64,000 nucleotides of DNA from an uncultured Oscillospiraceae bacterium (GTDB lineage: Bacteria; Bacillota; Clostridia; Oscillospirales; Oscillospiraceae): positions 35,641 through 99,640 of the forward strand of contig CAJFQQ010000002.1 of the NCBI GenBank assembly GCA_904419145.1. Reading direction: 5' to 3'. The translations under genes and the position numbers were made by a program. The stretch's first letter is position 1. The number at the start of each line of letters is the position of its first letter. The notes beneath the pieces were generated by a model. It did no database searches. It had not been told where the DNA came from and was given only the letters and a program-made list of their open reading frames with translations. This document shows, piece after piece, positions 35,190-43,806 of the stretch.

Positions 35190-35789
35190 CTACAGCAGCT
35201 GCATGATGCTGACCTCAAAGGCGGTGCGCACCTCGGAGCAGTCCTCCAGCACCTTGGTGTACTGGCGGCTCTGGAGGCGTCCGTCCAGGGCGATGGTATC
35301 CCCCACCCCCATCTGCCCAACGGCCACCGCCACCTGTCCCCAGGCGATACAGGGTAAGTAATCCGCCCGGCCGTAGCGCCGGTTCACCGCCAGCATCACA
35401 TCGCAGATGCACCGCCCCAGCGGCGTCCGCCGCAGGACCGGCGGCTTACACAGCACGCCCGTGAGGCGGATGCAGTTGCGGTCCTCCTCCAGCGTCTCGG
35501 TGATGCTCCGGGCCAGGACACTGATGACCAGCTTGCTGCCCTGGCCGCTCTTGTTGTTGAAGGAGCGCAGCTGCCCCTCCACCTTGACCCTCCGGCAGCG
35601 CAGCGGCTCCATGGCCTTCAGCTGCGGCATGGTGGCCAGGACCCACAGGCAGTCCTGCTGCCCGGACAGGCGGCGCACCGACAGCGGAAACCGGTAGAAC
35701 CGCTCCCCGTGGTTTTCGTGGGAAAAGGTGGCCTCGCTCTGGGCCACGCCGCAGAGCACCACCGTATTTTTGCGGGTATACTCGTCCAT
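35190..35789 (-). CDS. SSB-like protein with two OB-fold units
   Basis: 199 residues. Residues about 8-95 (NTVVLCGVAQSEATFSHENHGERFYRFPLSVRRLSG...) and about 102-199 (NCIRLTGVLCKPPVLRRTPLGRCICDVMLAVNRRYGRADYLPCIAWG) each read like an SSB/PriB-type OB fold. The acidic C-terminal tail of housekeeping SSB is missing. It may bind single-stranded DNA in recombination or sporulation; the function is not established. Single-gene unit on the minus strand. Confidence 0.75.
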   Translation of the reverse strand: MDEYTRKNTVVLCGVAQSEATFSHENHGERFYRFPLSVRRLSGQQDCLWVLATMPQLKAMEPLRCRRVKVEGQLRSFNNKSGQGSKLVISVLARSITETLEEDRNCIRLTGVLCKPPVLRRTPLGRCICDVMLAVNRRYGRADYLPCIAWGQVAVAVGQMGVGDTIALDGRLQSRQYTKVLEDCSEVRTAFEVSIMQLL

Positions 35790-35872
35790 TTGCCTTCACC
35801 TCATCTGTATGATACTGAAACCTATGTCCCGCCGGGACAAATTATGCCCCGCGGAAATTTACAATTTATTCG

Positions 35873-35902
35873 TTGACAAGGCGGTCGGCTATCGCATATG
35901 AT
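35873..35902 (+). promoter_or_regulatory. sigma-A-type promoter
   Basis: Perfect TTGACA at 35873-35878 and TATGAT at 35897-35902, 18-base spacing, 30 bases before the start codon of the DUF2974 gene. Confidence 0.75.
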
Positions 35903-35932
35903 ACAGGTGAATCCATTGGCGGAGGACGCGAC

Positions 35933-37108
35933 ATGGCAAATATCATCGACTATCTGGACTGGCGGGGGGATCTGACGCTGGAGGATTCCCCCTTCAATGA
36001 GGTGGACAACCTTCTGCTGGCGGAGCTGAGCTTCCTGGATCTGGAGGGGATCGTCCCCGACGTGGGGCAGGGAAAGAGCGTGGCACTGCGGGAGGCCGTG
36101 GCCGCCTATTTCCAGCGCAACGAGGGGCAGAGCCTCTCCATGGGCGTTCTGGTGCCGGATCAGATCCCGGAGATGGCGGAAAAAATGGCCCTGAGCCAGC
36201 GGTTTTCCGCCATGCGTCTGGACGGCTACCGGGCCTGTCTGGACACGCAGCAGGAGATCCAGTTTGCGGCGCTGACCGTCGATCTGGGCAACGGCTGTCT
36301 CTACCTCTCCTTCCGGGGCACCGACGACACCATCGTGGGCTGGAAGGAGGATTTCAACATGGCCTTCCTCCCCATCGTCCCCAGCCAGCGCCTGGCCGTG
36401 GACTATATCCGGGATGTAGCCGCCCAGTATCCCGGGCGGAAGCTCTATATCGGCGGCCACTCCAAGGGCGGAAACCTGACGGTTTACGGCTCCGTATTCT
36501 GCGGGGCGAAGATCCAGCGCCGCATCCTGGCCGTCTACAACAACGACGGCCCCGGCTTCAAGGAGTCCCTGGTGGGGCTGCCGGAGTATCAGGCCATCCG
36601 GGATCGGATCATCAGCATCGTGCCCCAGTCCTCTATTGTGGGGATGCTGCTGGAGCATGACGACAACTATACCGTGGTGAAGAGCAGCCATCAGGGGGTC
36701 TATTACCAGCACGACGGCTTCAGCTGGGAGGTGCTGGGCACCCGCTTCATCCACCTGGACGAGATTTCCCAGGTGGGCCGCATCCACGGCCAGGCCATCC
36801 GCTCCTTTATCGAGGAGATGGACGACCAGCAGCGCTCCGCCTTTGTGGACGCGCTGTTTGAGGTGCTGAGCAGCACCAACGCCAAGACCCTCACCGAGCT
36901 GGACGCGGACTGGATGAAGTCTCTCTCCGCCATGGCCCGCACCTACAAAGAGCTCAGCCGGGAGTCCCGGCAGATGCTCGCCAACGCCGTCAAAGCCCTG
37001 CTGCGGGCGGGAACGGAAAATCTGGCGGTGGAACTGGAGGGAAAGGGGCAGGAGCTGCGCAAGCTTTTAAGCCGGCCGGAAAGCGGCAATGGCGGCCAAA
37101 CCTCGTGA
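35933..37108 (+). CDS. Mbeg1-like (DUF2974) alpha/beta-hydrolase-fold protein
   Basis: 391 residues from the ATG at 35933 (GGAGGAC upstream). N-terminal NIIDYLDWRGDLTLEDSPFNEVDNLLLAELSFLDLEGIVP is the DUF2974 signature, followed by LYLSFRGTDDTIVGWKEDFNMAF and a lipase-like nucleophile elbow GGHSKGGNLTVY. NNDGPGF follows, as in this family. Probably a cytoplasmic lipase/esterase-like enzyme; the substrate is unknown. Confidence 0.9.
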   Translation: MANIIDYLDWRGDLTLEDSPFNEVDNLLLAELSFLDLEGIVPDVGQGKSVALREAVAAYFQRNEGQSLSMGVLVPDQIPEMAEKMALSQRFSAMRLDGYRACLDTQQEIQFAALTVDLGNGCLYLSFRGTDDTIVGWKEDFNMAFLPIVPSQRLAVDYIRDVAAQYPGRKLYIGGHSKGGNLTVYGSVFCGAKIQRRILAVYNNDGPGFKESLVGLPEYQAIRDRIISIVPQSSIVGMLLEHDDNYTVVKSSHQGVYYQHDGFSWEVLGTRFIHLDEISQVGRIHGQAIRSFIEEMDDQQRSAFVDALFEVLSSTNAKTLTELDADWMKSLSAMARTYKELSRESRQMLANAVKALLRAGTENLAVELEGKGQELRKLLSRPESGNGGQTS

Positions 37109-37179
37109 GTTTGCCGCATTCCAGATTGGCCTTATCATATTTTGGCTGGTATCATTTCAATTCAGGCCCACACACCAAC

Positions 37180-37211
37180 AAAGAGAGGATAGCCGCAGCT
37201 ATCCTCTCTTT
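37180..37211. terminator. bidirectional terminator
   Basis: 14-bp perfect stem (37180-37193 with 37198-37211), loop of four, A-rich before and TTT at the end; serves the convergent DUF2974 and ferredoxin genes. Confidence 0.85.
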
Positions 37212-37232
37212 ATGTATACCTATACCGCTGTT

Positions 37233-37622
37233 TTATTTCTCTTCTACGGACAAAATTCCCATGGGGCACGCCTTGGCACAGATACCGCAGGCGATACACT
37301 TGCTCACCGTAGCAGCGCCGGGGGCCAGGACCATCACATGCATGGGGCAGGCCTCCACGCACTTGCCGCAGCCCACACACTTCTTCTTATCCACCATGTA
37401 CACACCCTTGGCATTCTGGCTGATGGCCTGCTCCGGGCAGGTACGGGCACACTTGCCGCACATGATGCAGTTATTCACCTTGGGCTCGCCGTCCGGCTTG
37501 GCAGTGATCCGAATGCAGCTAAGATCCGGGTCAAACTTCTTGTAAAACGCCTGGGAACAGGCGATCACGCAAGACAGGCAGGCCTTACAGGGCTGTTCCT
37601 TGCTCACAACCAGCTTTTTCAT
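37233..37622 (-). CDS. polyferredoxin-like protein with four [4Fe-4S] sites
   Basis: 129 residues with 16 cluster cysteines in four CxxCxxCxxxC groups: CKACLSCVIAC, CIMCGKCARTC, CVGCGKCVEAC and CIACGICAKAC, the last three followed by Pro. The pattern matches the HycB/CooF-type electron-transfer subunits of hydrogenase and CO dehydrogenase systems, but no oxidoreductase lies next to it. A soluble electron carrier is the safest call. Confidence 0.92.
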   Translation of the reverse strand: MKKLVVSKEQPCKACLSCVIACSQAFYKKFDPDLSCIRITAKPDGEPKVNNCIMCGKCARTCPEQAISQNAKGVYMVDKKKCVGCGKCVEACPMHVMVLAPGAATVSKCIACGICAKACPMGILSVEEK

Positions 37623-37844
37623 ATTCGATATTCCTCCATAGACAAGTTTCTTTCCTCGCGCCGCAGGCGCAACATGCCTGCGGTTTTCTCACACACTATA
37701 TTACCAAATACATTGTTAACATGCAAACACAATTTTACCCTTTCGACACTTTTCTTTTGTCATTGCCATCCCCCATCCGGGGTTGCAAAAGCCACCCATT
37801 TCCTCTATAATAAAACCTGTTGATTTCAAAGAGGAGGTGGATTC

Positions 37845-38225
37845 GTGAGCGAACACACCCATAAATATGAAACCGGCGATGCCCTCGACCATGCCAGCCT
37901 CCATGCTCAAGGGATTCCCCACACCCATGATGACGAGCACACCCACGGTCACGGGCATCACCACAGCACCGAGCACATCCGTCAGGTGTCCAACCGCCTG
38001 GCCCGGGCCATCGGCCATCTGGAGAGCGTGAAAAAAATGGTGGAGGAGGACCGGGACTGCGCCGAGGTGCTGATCCAGCTGGCAGCGGTGCGCAGCGCCC
38101 TGACCAACACGGGCAAGGTCATTTTGAAGGACCACATGGACCACTGCATTGTGGATGCCGTGGAGCACAACGATATGCGGGCCATCGAAGATTTGAACCG
38201 GGCCATCGAGCAATTTATCAAATAA
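37845..38225 (+). CDS. CsoR/RcnR-family metal-sensing repressor with His-rich N-terminus
   Basis: 126 residues starting with GTG (GAGGAGGTGG upstream). Residues about 18-41 are His-rich (HAQGIPHTHDDEHTHGHGHHH). The family core follows with the exact Cu(I)-sensor spacing C-x24-H-x3-C (RDC ... DHMDHC). CsoR proteins release copper-efflux genes when Cu(I) binds; the His-rich arm may add Cu, Ni or Co buffering. No metal transporter adjoins it, so its targets lie elsewhere. Confidence 0.9.
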   Translation: MSEHTHKYETGDALDHASLHAQGIPHTHDDEHTHGHGHHHSTEHIRQVSNRLARAIGHLESVKKMVEEDRDCAEVLIQLAAVRSALTNTGKVILKDHMDHCIVDAVEHNDMRAIEDLNRAIEQFIK

Positions 38226-38244
38226 ATCAGTAGAATATGCCAAA

Positions 38245-38272
38245 CGCCCCGCTGGAGATTCCGGCGGGGCGC
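38245..38272 (+). terminator. terminator-like hairpin after the CsoR-type gene
   Basis: About 11-bp GC-rich stem with one wobble (38245-38255 with 38260-38271); only a short T-run follows. Confidence 0.6.
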
Positions 38273-38276
38273 TTGA

Positions 38277-38473
38277 GACTGTCGAAAAAGTGGCGGGCCA
38301 CTTTTTCGAATTGAGCTGCACGACATTTCAGGCTCGATTTCTTGCGAAATTGTCACCTAAAATTTCGCGAGAAGTGTCATTTCCGAGGCACATGTCCTCG
38401 GAAATGACGGGATTCTATTTTATTCAGTCGTCTGCAGACGACGGAACTCCTTGCAGGAGGGGGTTTTTGACAC
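38277..38473. repeat. MITE-like intergenic element made of consecutive stem-loops
   Basis: About 197 bases with no credible gene. It contains an 11-bp hairpin (38283-38308), an imperfect hairpin around 38341-38371, a 13-bp perfect hairpin (38376-38408), a 16-base palindrome (38427-38442) and a small 5-bp hairpin (38447-38459). The ends read CTGTCGAAAAA and TTTTTGACA, rough terminal inverted repeats. This fits a miniature inverted-repeat element or a structured RNA. Only one copy is in the window. Confidence 0.55.
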
Positions 38474-38476
38474 GAT

Positions 38477-38511
38477 AAAGAGCCCCGCCGGAAATTCCGG
38501 CGGGGCTCTTT
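38477..38511 (-). terminator. intrinsic terminator of guaB
   Basis: 17-bp perfect stem (38477-38493 with 38495-38511) flanked by A- and T-runs, just downstream of the guaB stop. Confidence 0.88.
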
Positions 38512-38533
38512 CTTGGAGGAACCGTATGCAGTA

Positions 38534-40042
38534 TCAGCCGTTTTGAGCCCGCTGGGTGTTGCGCAGTGTCACGTCGTGGTAACCGCCCTCCACAATGCTG
38601 GTGGCAGACACCAGGGTCAGCTTGGCGTTCTTCTGGAGATCCGGAATGGTGGTCACGCCGCAGTTGCACATGGTGGATTTCACCTTGTACAGGCTCTTGG
38701 CCACATTTTCCTTCAACGGACCGGCATAGGTGACATAGGAGTCCACGCCCTCCTCAAAGGCCAGCCCCGTCTTACCGCCCAGATCATAGCGCTGCCAGTT
38801 CCGGGCCCGGTTGGAGCCCTCGCCCCAATATTCCTTCACATACTGACCGTTGACAATCAGGCGGTCGGTGGGGCTCTCGTCGAAGCGGGCAAAGTACCGG
38901 CCCAGCATCAGGAAGTCCGCTCCCATGGCCAGGGCCAGGGTCATGTGGTAGTCGTGGACGATACCGCCGTCGGAGCAGATAGGGATGTAGATGCCGGTCT
39001 CCTTGAAGTACTCGTCCCGGGCGGCCGCCACCTCGATAAGGGCGGTGGCCTGGCCCCGGCCGATGCCCTTGGTCTCCCGGGTGATGCAGATGGAACCGCC
39101 GCCGATGCCGACCTTGACAAAGTCCGCTCCGGCCTTGGCCAGGAACAGGAAGCCGTCCTTGTCCACCACGTTGCCGGCGCCCACCTTTACGCTGTCGCCG
39201 TATTTCTCCCGGATAAAGGCCAGGGTCTGGGCCTGCCAGCAGGAGTAGCCCTCGGAGGAATCGATGCACAGCACGTCCGCCCCAGCCTCCACCAGGGCCG
39301 GCACCCGCTGCTCATAATCCTTGGTGTTGATGCCCGCGCCCACCAGATAGCGCTTGTGGCTGTCCAGGAGCTCCGTAGGATTCTCCTTGTGCTGCTCATA
39401 GTCCTTGCGGAACACAAAATACAGGAGCTGCCCGGCGTCATTGACAATGGGCAGGGAGTTGAGCTTGTGGTCCCAGATGATGTCGTTGGCCTCTTTCAGC
39501 GTGGTGCTCTCCGGCGCGGTAATCAGCTTCTCCAGCGGGGTCATAAAGGTGTCGATCCGGGTGGAGGGGTCCATGCGGCTGACCCGGTAGTCCCGGCCGG
39601 TGACGATGCCCACCAGCTTTCCTGTGGCAGTACCGTCGTCAGTGATGGCAACAGTGGAGTGGCCGTTGCGCTTCTTCAGGTCCAGCACGTCCTGAAGCGT
39701 CCCCGTAGGCGGCAGGTTGGAGTCGCTGGTGACAAAGCCGGCCTTGTAGCCCTTTACCTGGGCCACCATCGCTGCCTCATCCTCCACAGACTGGGAACCG
39801 TAGATAAAGGAGATGCCACCCTCCTTTGCCAGGGCGATGGCCATACGGTCATCGGACACGGACTGCATAATGGCGGACACCATGGGGATATTGAGATAGA
39901 TGGGGCTCTCCTCCCCCTTTTTGAACTTTACCAGGGGCGTGCGGAGGGACACATTGGCGGGGATGCACTCCGGGGAGGTATATCCCGGCACCAGCAGGTA
40001 CTCGCTGAAGGTGTGGGAGGGCTCGCTGTAGTAGAAGGCCAT
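38534..40042 (-). CDS. guaB: inosine-5'-monophosphate dehydrogenase
   Basis: 502 residues. TIM barrel split by a CBS pair (about residues 105-225). Catalytic Cys loop [17 protein letters not shown]-binding [12 protein letters not shown], and the active-site flap [26 protein letters not shown]. Oxidises IMP to XMP, the first step to GMP, and so complements purA/purB elsewhere in the window. Sequence differs in places from the Bacillus type (long N-terminus [20 protein letters not shown]), typical of a clostridial subgroup. Confidence 0.95.
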   Translation of the reverse strand: MAFYYSEPSHTFSEYLLVPGYTSPECIPANVSLRTPLVKFKKGEESPIYLNIPMVSAIMQSVSDDRMAIALAKEGGISFIYGSQSVEDEAAMVAQVKGYKAGFVTSDSNLPPTGTLQDVLDLKKRNGHSTVAITDDGTATGKLVGIVTGRDYRVSRMDPSTRIDTFMTPLEKLITAPESTTLKEANDIIWDHKLNSLPIVNDAGQLLYFVFRKDYEQHKENPTELLDSHKRYLVGAGINTKDYEQRVPALVEAGADVLCIDSSEGYSCWQAQTLAFIREKYGDSVKVGAGNVVDKDGFLFLAKAGADFVKVGIGGGSICITRETKGIGRGQATALIEVAAARDEYFKETGIYIPICSDGGIVHDYHMTLALAMGADFLMLGRYFARFDESPTDRLIVNGQYVKEYWGEGSNRARNWQRYDLGGKTGLAFEEGVDSYVTYAGPLKENVAKSLYKVKSTMCNCGVTTIPDLQKNAKLTLVSATSIVEGGYHDVTLRNTQRAQNG

Positions 40043-40077
40043 GGCACAATCACTCCTGTTTTTTCAATATTGTTCCC

Positions 40078-40106
40078 ATGCTACCATCATTTCCGGCATT
40101 TGTAAA
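40078..40106 (-). promoter_or_regulatory. sigma-A-type promoter for guaB
   Basis: Minus strand TTTACA (plus 40101-40106) and TAGCAT (plus 40078-40083), 17-base spacing, 36 bases before the start codon. Confidence 0.6.
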
Positions 40107-40152
40107 CATCATTCTTGAACCGCTTTTTCAAAAATTTACCGCTGAATTTTTG

Positions 40153-40181
40153 GCATATTCGACAGGCAACGGGTCATGCTA
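40153..40181 (+). promoter_or_regulatory. candidate forespore (sigma-G/sigma-F) promoter for the SASP gene
   Basis: GCATA at 40153-40157 and CATGCTA at 40175-40181, 17-base spacing, match the forespore sigma consensus (GNATR and CATNNTA). It lies 82 bases before the SASP start. Confidence 0.65.
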
Positions 40182-40263
40182 TAGGTGCGGCAGGGGCGAA
40201 GAAAAAATCAACGGTTTTTTCCCCGCTGCTGCCGTCTAATATAGGAGAAGGAGAAAACGAATC

Positions 40264-40458
40264 ATGTCTAAGAAGTCTAACCGCATCAATGTTCCTGAGG
40301 CTCGTGCCGCTATGGACAAGTTCAAGATGGAGGCCGCCAATGAGGTGGGCGTCAACCTGAAGAACGGCTACAACGGCGACCTTTCCAGCCGCGAAGCCGG
40401 CAGCATCGGCGGCCAGATGGTCAAGAAGATGATCGAGTCCTACGAGAAGAACCTGTAA
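40264..40458 (+). CDS. alpha/beta-type small acid-soluble spore protein
   Basis: 64 residues. The family motifs are visible: an N-terminal KKSNRINVPEARAAMDKFKMEAANEVGV and the C-terminal GDLSSREAGSIGGQMVKKMI, where the protease-sensitive E-A/E-V site for GPR lies. It coats and protects DNA in the dormant spore. AAGGAG upstream and a forespore-type promoter support expression during sporulation. Confidence 0.93.
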   Translation: MSKKSNRINVPEARAAMDKFKMEAANEVGVNLKNGYNGDLSSREAGSIGGQMVKKMIESYEKNL

Positions 40459-40474
40459 GGTCTCTCCAGGAACG

Positions 40475-40507
40475 GACGCGGCTGTCCCCAATGGGGGCAG
40501 CCGCGTC
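40475..40507 (+). terminator. terminator hairpin after the SASP gene
   Basis: 14-bp stem with one bulged T (40475-40489 with 40494-40507), weak T-run after it. Confidence 0.75.
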
Positions 40508-40585
40508 TACTTTCCCACCCACTGTCCGTTTTTCAGGACAGGTCCTCCGCTATACTGGTACCATCAAGCAAAGGAGGACCCTCCC

Positions 40586-40882
40586 ATGAACAACCTGCAA
40601 CTAACCGGCTCCGCCGTTTTTTCCTTTGACAGCGAAATCCATACGCTTTTCATCGCCAGCCAAAACGGCCGGTACGGCGTGGTGGAAGCAGGGAGCTGGG
40701 AGACTGTGATCCCCTTCCGCTTTGACCGCATCGAGGCCCTGGCCTCCGGCGGATTCGCCGCCTGGCGCCGCAACCGCCGCACAGTCTATCACATTATCCG
40801 CTCTGAGGCCGGGCTCCGCGCCGTTCCCGCCCGGCAGGAGCTTTCCCACGCCGTCGGAAAGCAGGCCGTACAGATCGCCTGA
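40586..40882 (+). CDS. small protein with a WG-repeat-like unit
   Basis: 98 residues with AAAGGAGGACC before the ATG. Residues about 28-70 (GRYGVVEAGSWETVIPFRFDRIEALASGGFAAWRRN) resemble one WG repeat (G-x-YG followed by VIP..YD.I and F..G.A), a unit usually present in tandem. No signal peptide. Function unknown. Confidence 0.72.
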   Translation: MNNLQLTGSAVFSFDSEIHTLFIASQNGRYGVVEAGSWETVIPFRFDRIEALASGGFAAWRRNRRTVYHIIRSEAGLRAVPARQELSHAVGKQAVQIA

Positions 40883-40978
40883 CAGAATTTCTCCGGCGTC
40901 CGCGGATCTCCTATAGCATTTTTGCCGGCAGTATGTTATACTATTGACAAAGTATCGTGCTGCAGGAGGCGCACCCCC

Positions 40979-41512
40979 ATGAATTGGCTGGGACATCTGA
41001 AAACGATCACCGCCCACAAGCGGCTGGTACGGAAATACTGTTTCAAAGTGGGGCTCTACAAGCAGGGCCTGCTCCACGACCTCTCCAAATACTCCCCCGC
41101 GGAGTTTCGGATCGGGGCCAAATATTTCTGCGGCTACCGCAGCCCCAATGAACTGGAGCGGCTGGAGACCGGGGTCTCCTCCGCCTGGCTCCACCATAAG
41201 GGCCGCAACAAGCACCACCTGGAGTACTGGATCGACTACGACCCGGACCTGGGCTACCACATGGGCGGCATGGAGATGCCGGTGAACTATGTGGCGGAGA
41301 TGTTCTGCGACCGGGTGGCTGCCAGCAAAATCTACCAGAAGGAGAAATATACCGACGCTTCCCCCTGGGAGTACTACGCCGCCTCCGCCGACCACTACAT
41401 CATCCACCCTAAAACTAAAGAGCTTCTGGAACGGCTGCTGCTGATGCTCCGGGACAAGGGGGAGGAGGCGACCTTCGCCTATATCCGTCAGGAGGTTCTG
41501 AAAAAGAAGTAG
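40979..41512 (+). CDS. DUF5662-like protein
   Basis: 177 residues from the ATG at 40979, 8 bases after GGAGG. Histidine-rich helical protein with HKRLVRKYCFKVGLYKQGLLHDLSKYSPAEF, HHKGRNKHHLEYW and MPVNYVAEMFCDRVAASKIYQ, matching the DUF5662 family found in gut Firmicutes. The H-D pairs recall HD-type metal sites, but activity is unknown. Single gene with its own terminator. Confidence 0.82.
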   Translation: MNWLGHLKTITAHKRLVRKYCFKVGLYKQGLLHDLSKYSPAEFRIGAKYFCGYRSPNELERLETGVSSAWLHHKGRNKHHLEYWIDYDPDLGYHMGGMEMPVNYVAEMFCDRVAASKIYQKEKYTDASPWEYYAASADHYIIHPKTKELLERLLLMLRDKGEEATFAYIRQEVLKKK

Positions 41513-41519
41513 CGATACA

Positions 41520-41557
41520 AAAAGAGGCCAGGCTCCATACGGCGCCTGGCCTCTTTT
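41520..41557. terminator. bidirectional terminator
   Basis: 14-bp perfect stem (41520-41533 with 41544-41557) starting with AAAA and ending with TTTT, between convergent genes. Confidence 0.9.
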
Positions 41558-41589
41558 ATCCTATCTGCCTGTCGATTCCCGGCGTCACA

Positions 41590-42615
41590 TCAGTCCCAGT
41601 CCACGTCCCGCTCCAGAACGGTGCCGCTGACAGCATCGATCTCGAAGCTGTACTCCGTCCATCCTTTGCGGAACTCTACATCGTAAATGGCGCGGCCGTC
41701 ATCAAAGTCCAGCTTGCACTTGATAAAGGTGGCATCATTTTCGGAGACTCCCGACTGGCTGAGGGCGATCTCCTTGGCTCGGGTCTCCCCGATATAGTCG
41801 CCACTCTGGCTGGGGGTGTAGCGCTCGGCGTCGTAGTCATAGCTGAGGATGGTGCCGCTGCTGGCATCAATTTCGTAGTCATACTCCCGGCTGCCGGCGT
41901 AGAACTCCACGTCATACACCAGACGGCCGTCGTCGTAGTCCCGCTGCACCTGGAGGAATACGGTATTGGCCTCCTTGACGCCAGCGTGGTCGAGTGCGAT
42001 GGATTTTGCCTTGCTTTCACCGATATCGGTACCGGTCTGGCTGGAGGGGATGGTGTAGCCCTCCACATCCCGGTCATAGCTGCGGATGTCTCCGGTCAGA
42101 GCGTCAATGTCGTAGTCATACTCCGTATTGCCGCTCCAGAACTCCACCTCATACTCCATGCGGCCGTCATCGCGGCCCAGCTGCACCCGGATGAAGGTCG
42201 CGTTGCTGGCGGAAACACCGGCATGATCCAAGGCGATGGTCTTGGCCTTCTCCTCCCCGATGTAATCGCCGGTGGAAGTGCTGCCGGTATTATCGCCCGT
42301 TGCGGTGCCGGACCCGGTGGTGAGGCTCACCGTCTCTGTCTGGCCGTTCCAGGTCACGTTCAGCCCCAGCGCCTCGGCGATGGCCCGGACCGGCAGGTAG
42401 GTGGTACCGTCGATGATGAAGGGCTCCACCACGGTGCCGTCACCGTCCCGGAGGGTCAGGCGGGTGCCGTCCAGCTCCACTTTGATATCGTTATAGGTCA
42501 GTGTCTCGTTCCGGGTGCCGGAGTAAGCCAGCACAGGCACCACCATGCAGGATACCAGAGCCATTCCCACGGCGCCCAGCAGAATGTCCTTCCAGCGTCT
42601 GTTTCCACGTTTCAT
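41590..42615 (-). CDS. secreted protein with a copper amine oxidase N-like domain and three PepSY repeats
   Basis: 341 residues from the ATG at 42615, preceded by AGGAGGAAAAG. Signal peptide or anchor (about 8-32), then a Cu-amine-oxidase-N/stalk domain (KVELDGTRLTLRDGDG, IDGTTYLPVRAIAEALG). Three PepSY units of about 70 residues follow, each opening YIGE.KAK.IAL and containing DDGR..YDVEF..G..EYDYEID. PepSY domains are thought to inhibit proteases or bind peptides at the cell surface. Upstream of a two-component locus on the opposite strand. Confidence 0.88.
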   Translation of the reverse strand: MKRGNRRWKDILLGAVGMALVSCMVVPVLAYSGTRNETLTYNDIKVELDGTRLTLRDGDGTVVEPFIIDGTTYLPVRAIAEALGLNVTWNGQTETVSLTTGSGTATGDNTGSTSTGDYIGEEKAKTIALDHAGVSASNATFIRVQLGRDDGRMEYEVEFWSGNTEYDYDIDALTGDIRSYDRDVEGYTIPSSQTGTDIGESKAKSIALDHAGVKEANTVFLQVQRDYDDGRLVYDVEFYAGSREYDYEIDASSGTILSYDYDAERYTPSQSGDYIGETRAKEIALSQSGVSENDATFIKCKLDFDDGRAIYDVEFRKGWTEYSFEIDAVSGTVLERDVDWD

Positions 42616-43089
42616 ATTCTTTTCCTCCTGTTGTTTCATTGAAAGTTGTTGAAGCTTTCTCATTGCTTTCAATTACATAATGATGATGCCGTCTGTTTTA
42701 TTGCAGGGAATCAAAAATTTTTTAAAAGAATTTATTTCCATCCCTTCGGTGTGTATCCGCTCTGAAAACAGGTCAATGGCATCTCATTTCCGCTTGACAA
42801 TCCCGCTTTTCACTATCTATTCTATAAATACACAGGGATACAGGGAAAGTCGTGACACTTGATCCATCAAAAATATATTCCAACATCCTTTGCTCTGCCG
42901 GTATCACAACCATCTCCATTGATTATCAGCGTATGAATAAGAAGCCGTTAAAAATTCAGGTATTCCCGTATCCATGATTTCTCTCGGGCAATGAAAAAAT
43001 TTTTTCAGGGTACGCTTTAACAAAATTCAAACAATTATGTGCTACCGTAAGGCCACATTCCCGGGAAAACCGTGTTAGGAGGCAGCCGG
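42616..43089. other. AT-rich intergenic region with divergent control signals
   Basis: 474 bases with no supported gene. A possible plus-strand promoter TTGACA (42794-42799), 18 bases, TATTCT (42818-42823) points to the membrane protein/two-component operon. The 13-mer AACAAAATTCAAA at 43019-43031 recurs at 47300-47312 upstream of another gene of the locus and may be a regulator box. Confidence 0.45.
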
Positions 43090-43806
43090 ATGGACAAGCA
43101 CCCATTGAAACATGGACTGCGCCTTATACGCTTCAACAGCCGCGCAATCCACCGCGCCTATGGAGCCTCCGCCAGCCGGACACTCCATCTGGCCGGGATT
43201 TCCGGTGTATGCAGCATCCTGCTTGGACTGGGCAAGATCGTATCCGGCGTGCTCTCGTTATCGGTCTTCGTATGCATCAACGGACTGTACACCCTCGGAA
43301 TGGTTCTGGCACATTACTGTGCGCTGGCGGGTGCGATCCGGACGCAGGACCCCCATCAGCAATATGTCTACTACCGCCGGTCAGGTAAAATTTTGATCGC
43401 CGCCAGCCTGCTGTATATCTCCTACTCCGCATGGAGTTTCTTTCACCCGAAATGGGTTTCTTATCATATGTATGTGGCGTTGGCCATCGCCACCTTCACC
43501 TTTACTGAAATCGGCATGAACCTGTACGGGATGATTGCCAACCGCAAAAACCGCACCCCGCTGCTCCACGCCATCAAGACCATCAACCTGGCGGCCTCCC
43601 TGGTCTCCTTGGTTGTAACACAGTCTGCTATCCTTGCCTTTGCAGACCAAGGTTACAACCCTGCCGTAAATGCTCTGATGGGGATATTCAGCGGAACCTG
43701 TGCGGTTCTGCTGGGGGTCTTTATGCTCTGGCGCATTGAAAGGATACAACACAAAGAGACAGATGAAATGAGGGACACAATTCATGATTCGGATATTAGT
43801 GGTTGA
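43090..43806 (+). CDS. multi-spanning membrane protein of unknown function
   Basis: 238 residues from the ATG at 43090, with TAGGAGGC upstream. About six hydrophobic segments after a basic N-terminus (KHGLRLIRFNSRAIHRAYGASASRT), and a charged C-terminal tail. No family recognised. Its end overlaps the response regulator start by 23 bases, so it belongs to the two-component operon and may act as its sensor or transporter partner. Confidence 0.8.
   Translation: MDKHPLKHGLRLIRFNSRAIHRAYGASASRTLHLAGISGVCSILLGLGKIVSGVLSLSVFVCINGLYTLGMVLAHYCALAGAIRTQDPHQQYVYYRRSGKILIAASLLYISYSAWSFFHPKWVSYHMYVALAIATFTFTEIGMNLYGMIANRKNRTPLLHAIKTINLAASLVSLVVTQSAILAFADQGYNPAVNALMGIFSGTCAVLLGVFMLWRIERIQHKETDEMRDTIHDSDISG

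Noticed and set aside
38290..38478. A 62-codon frame inside the multi-hairpin element
   Set aside because: Coincides with palindromes and lacks a ribosome site; the DNA structure explains the sequence better.
38513..40105. A 530-codon open frame antisense to guaB
   Set aside because: Antisense shadow of a housekeeping gene; no ribosome site or recognisable motif.
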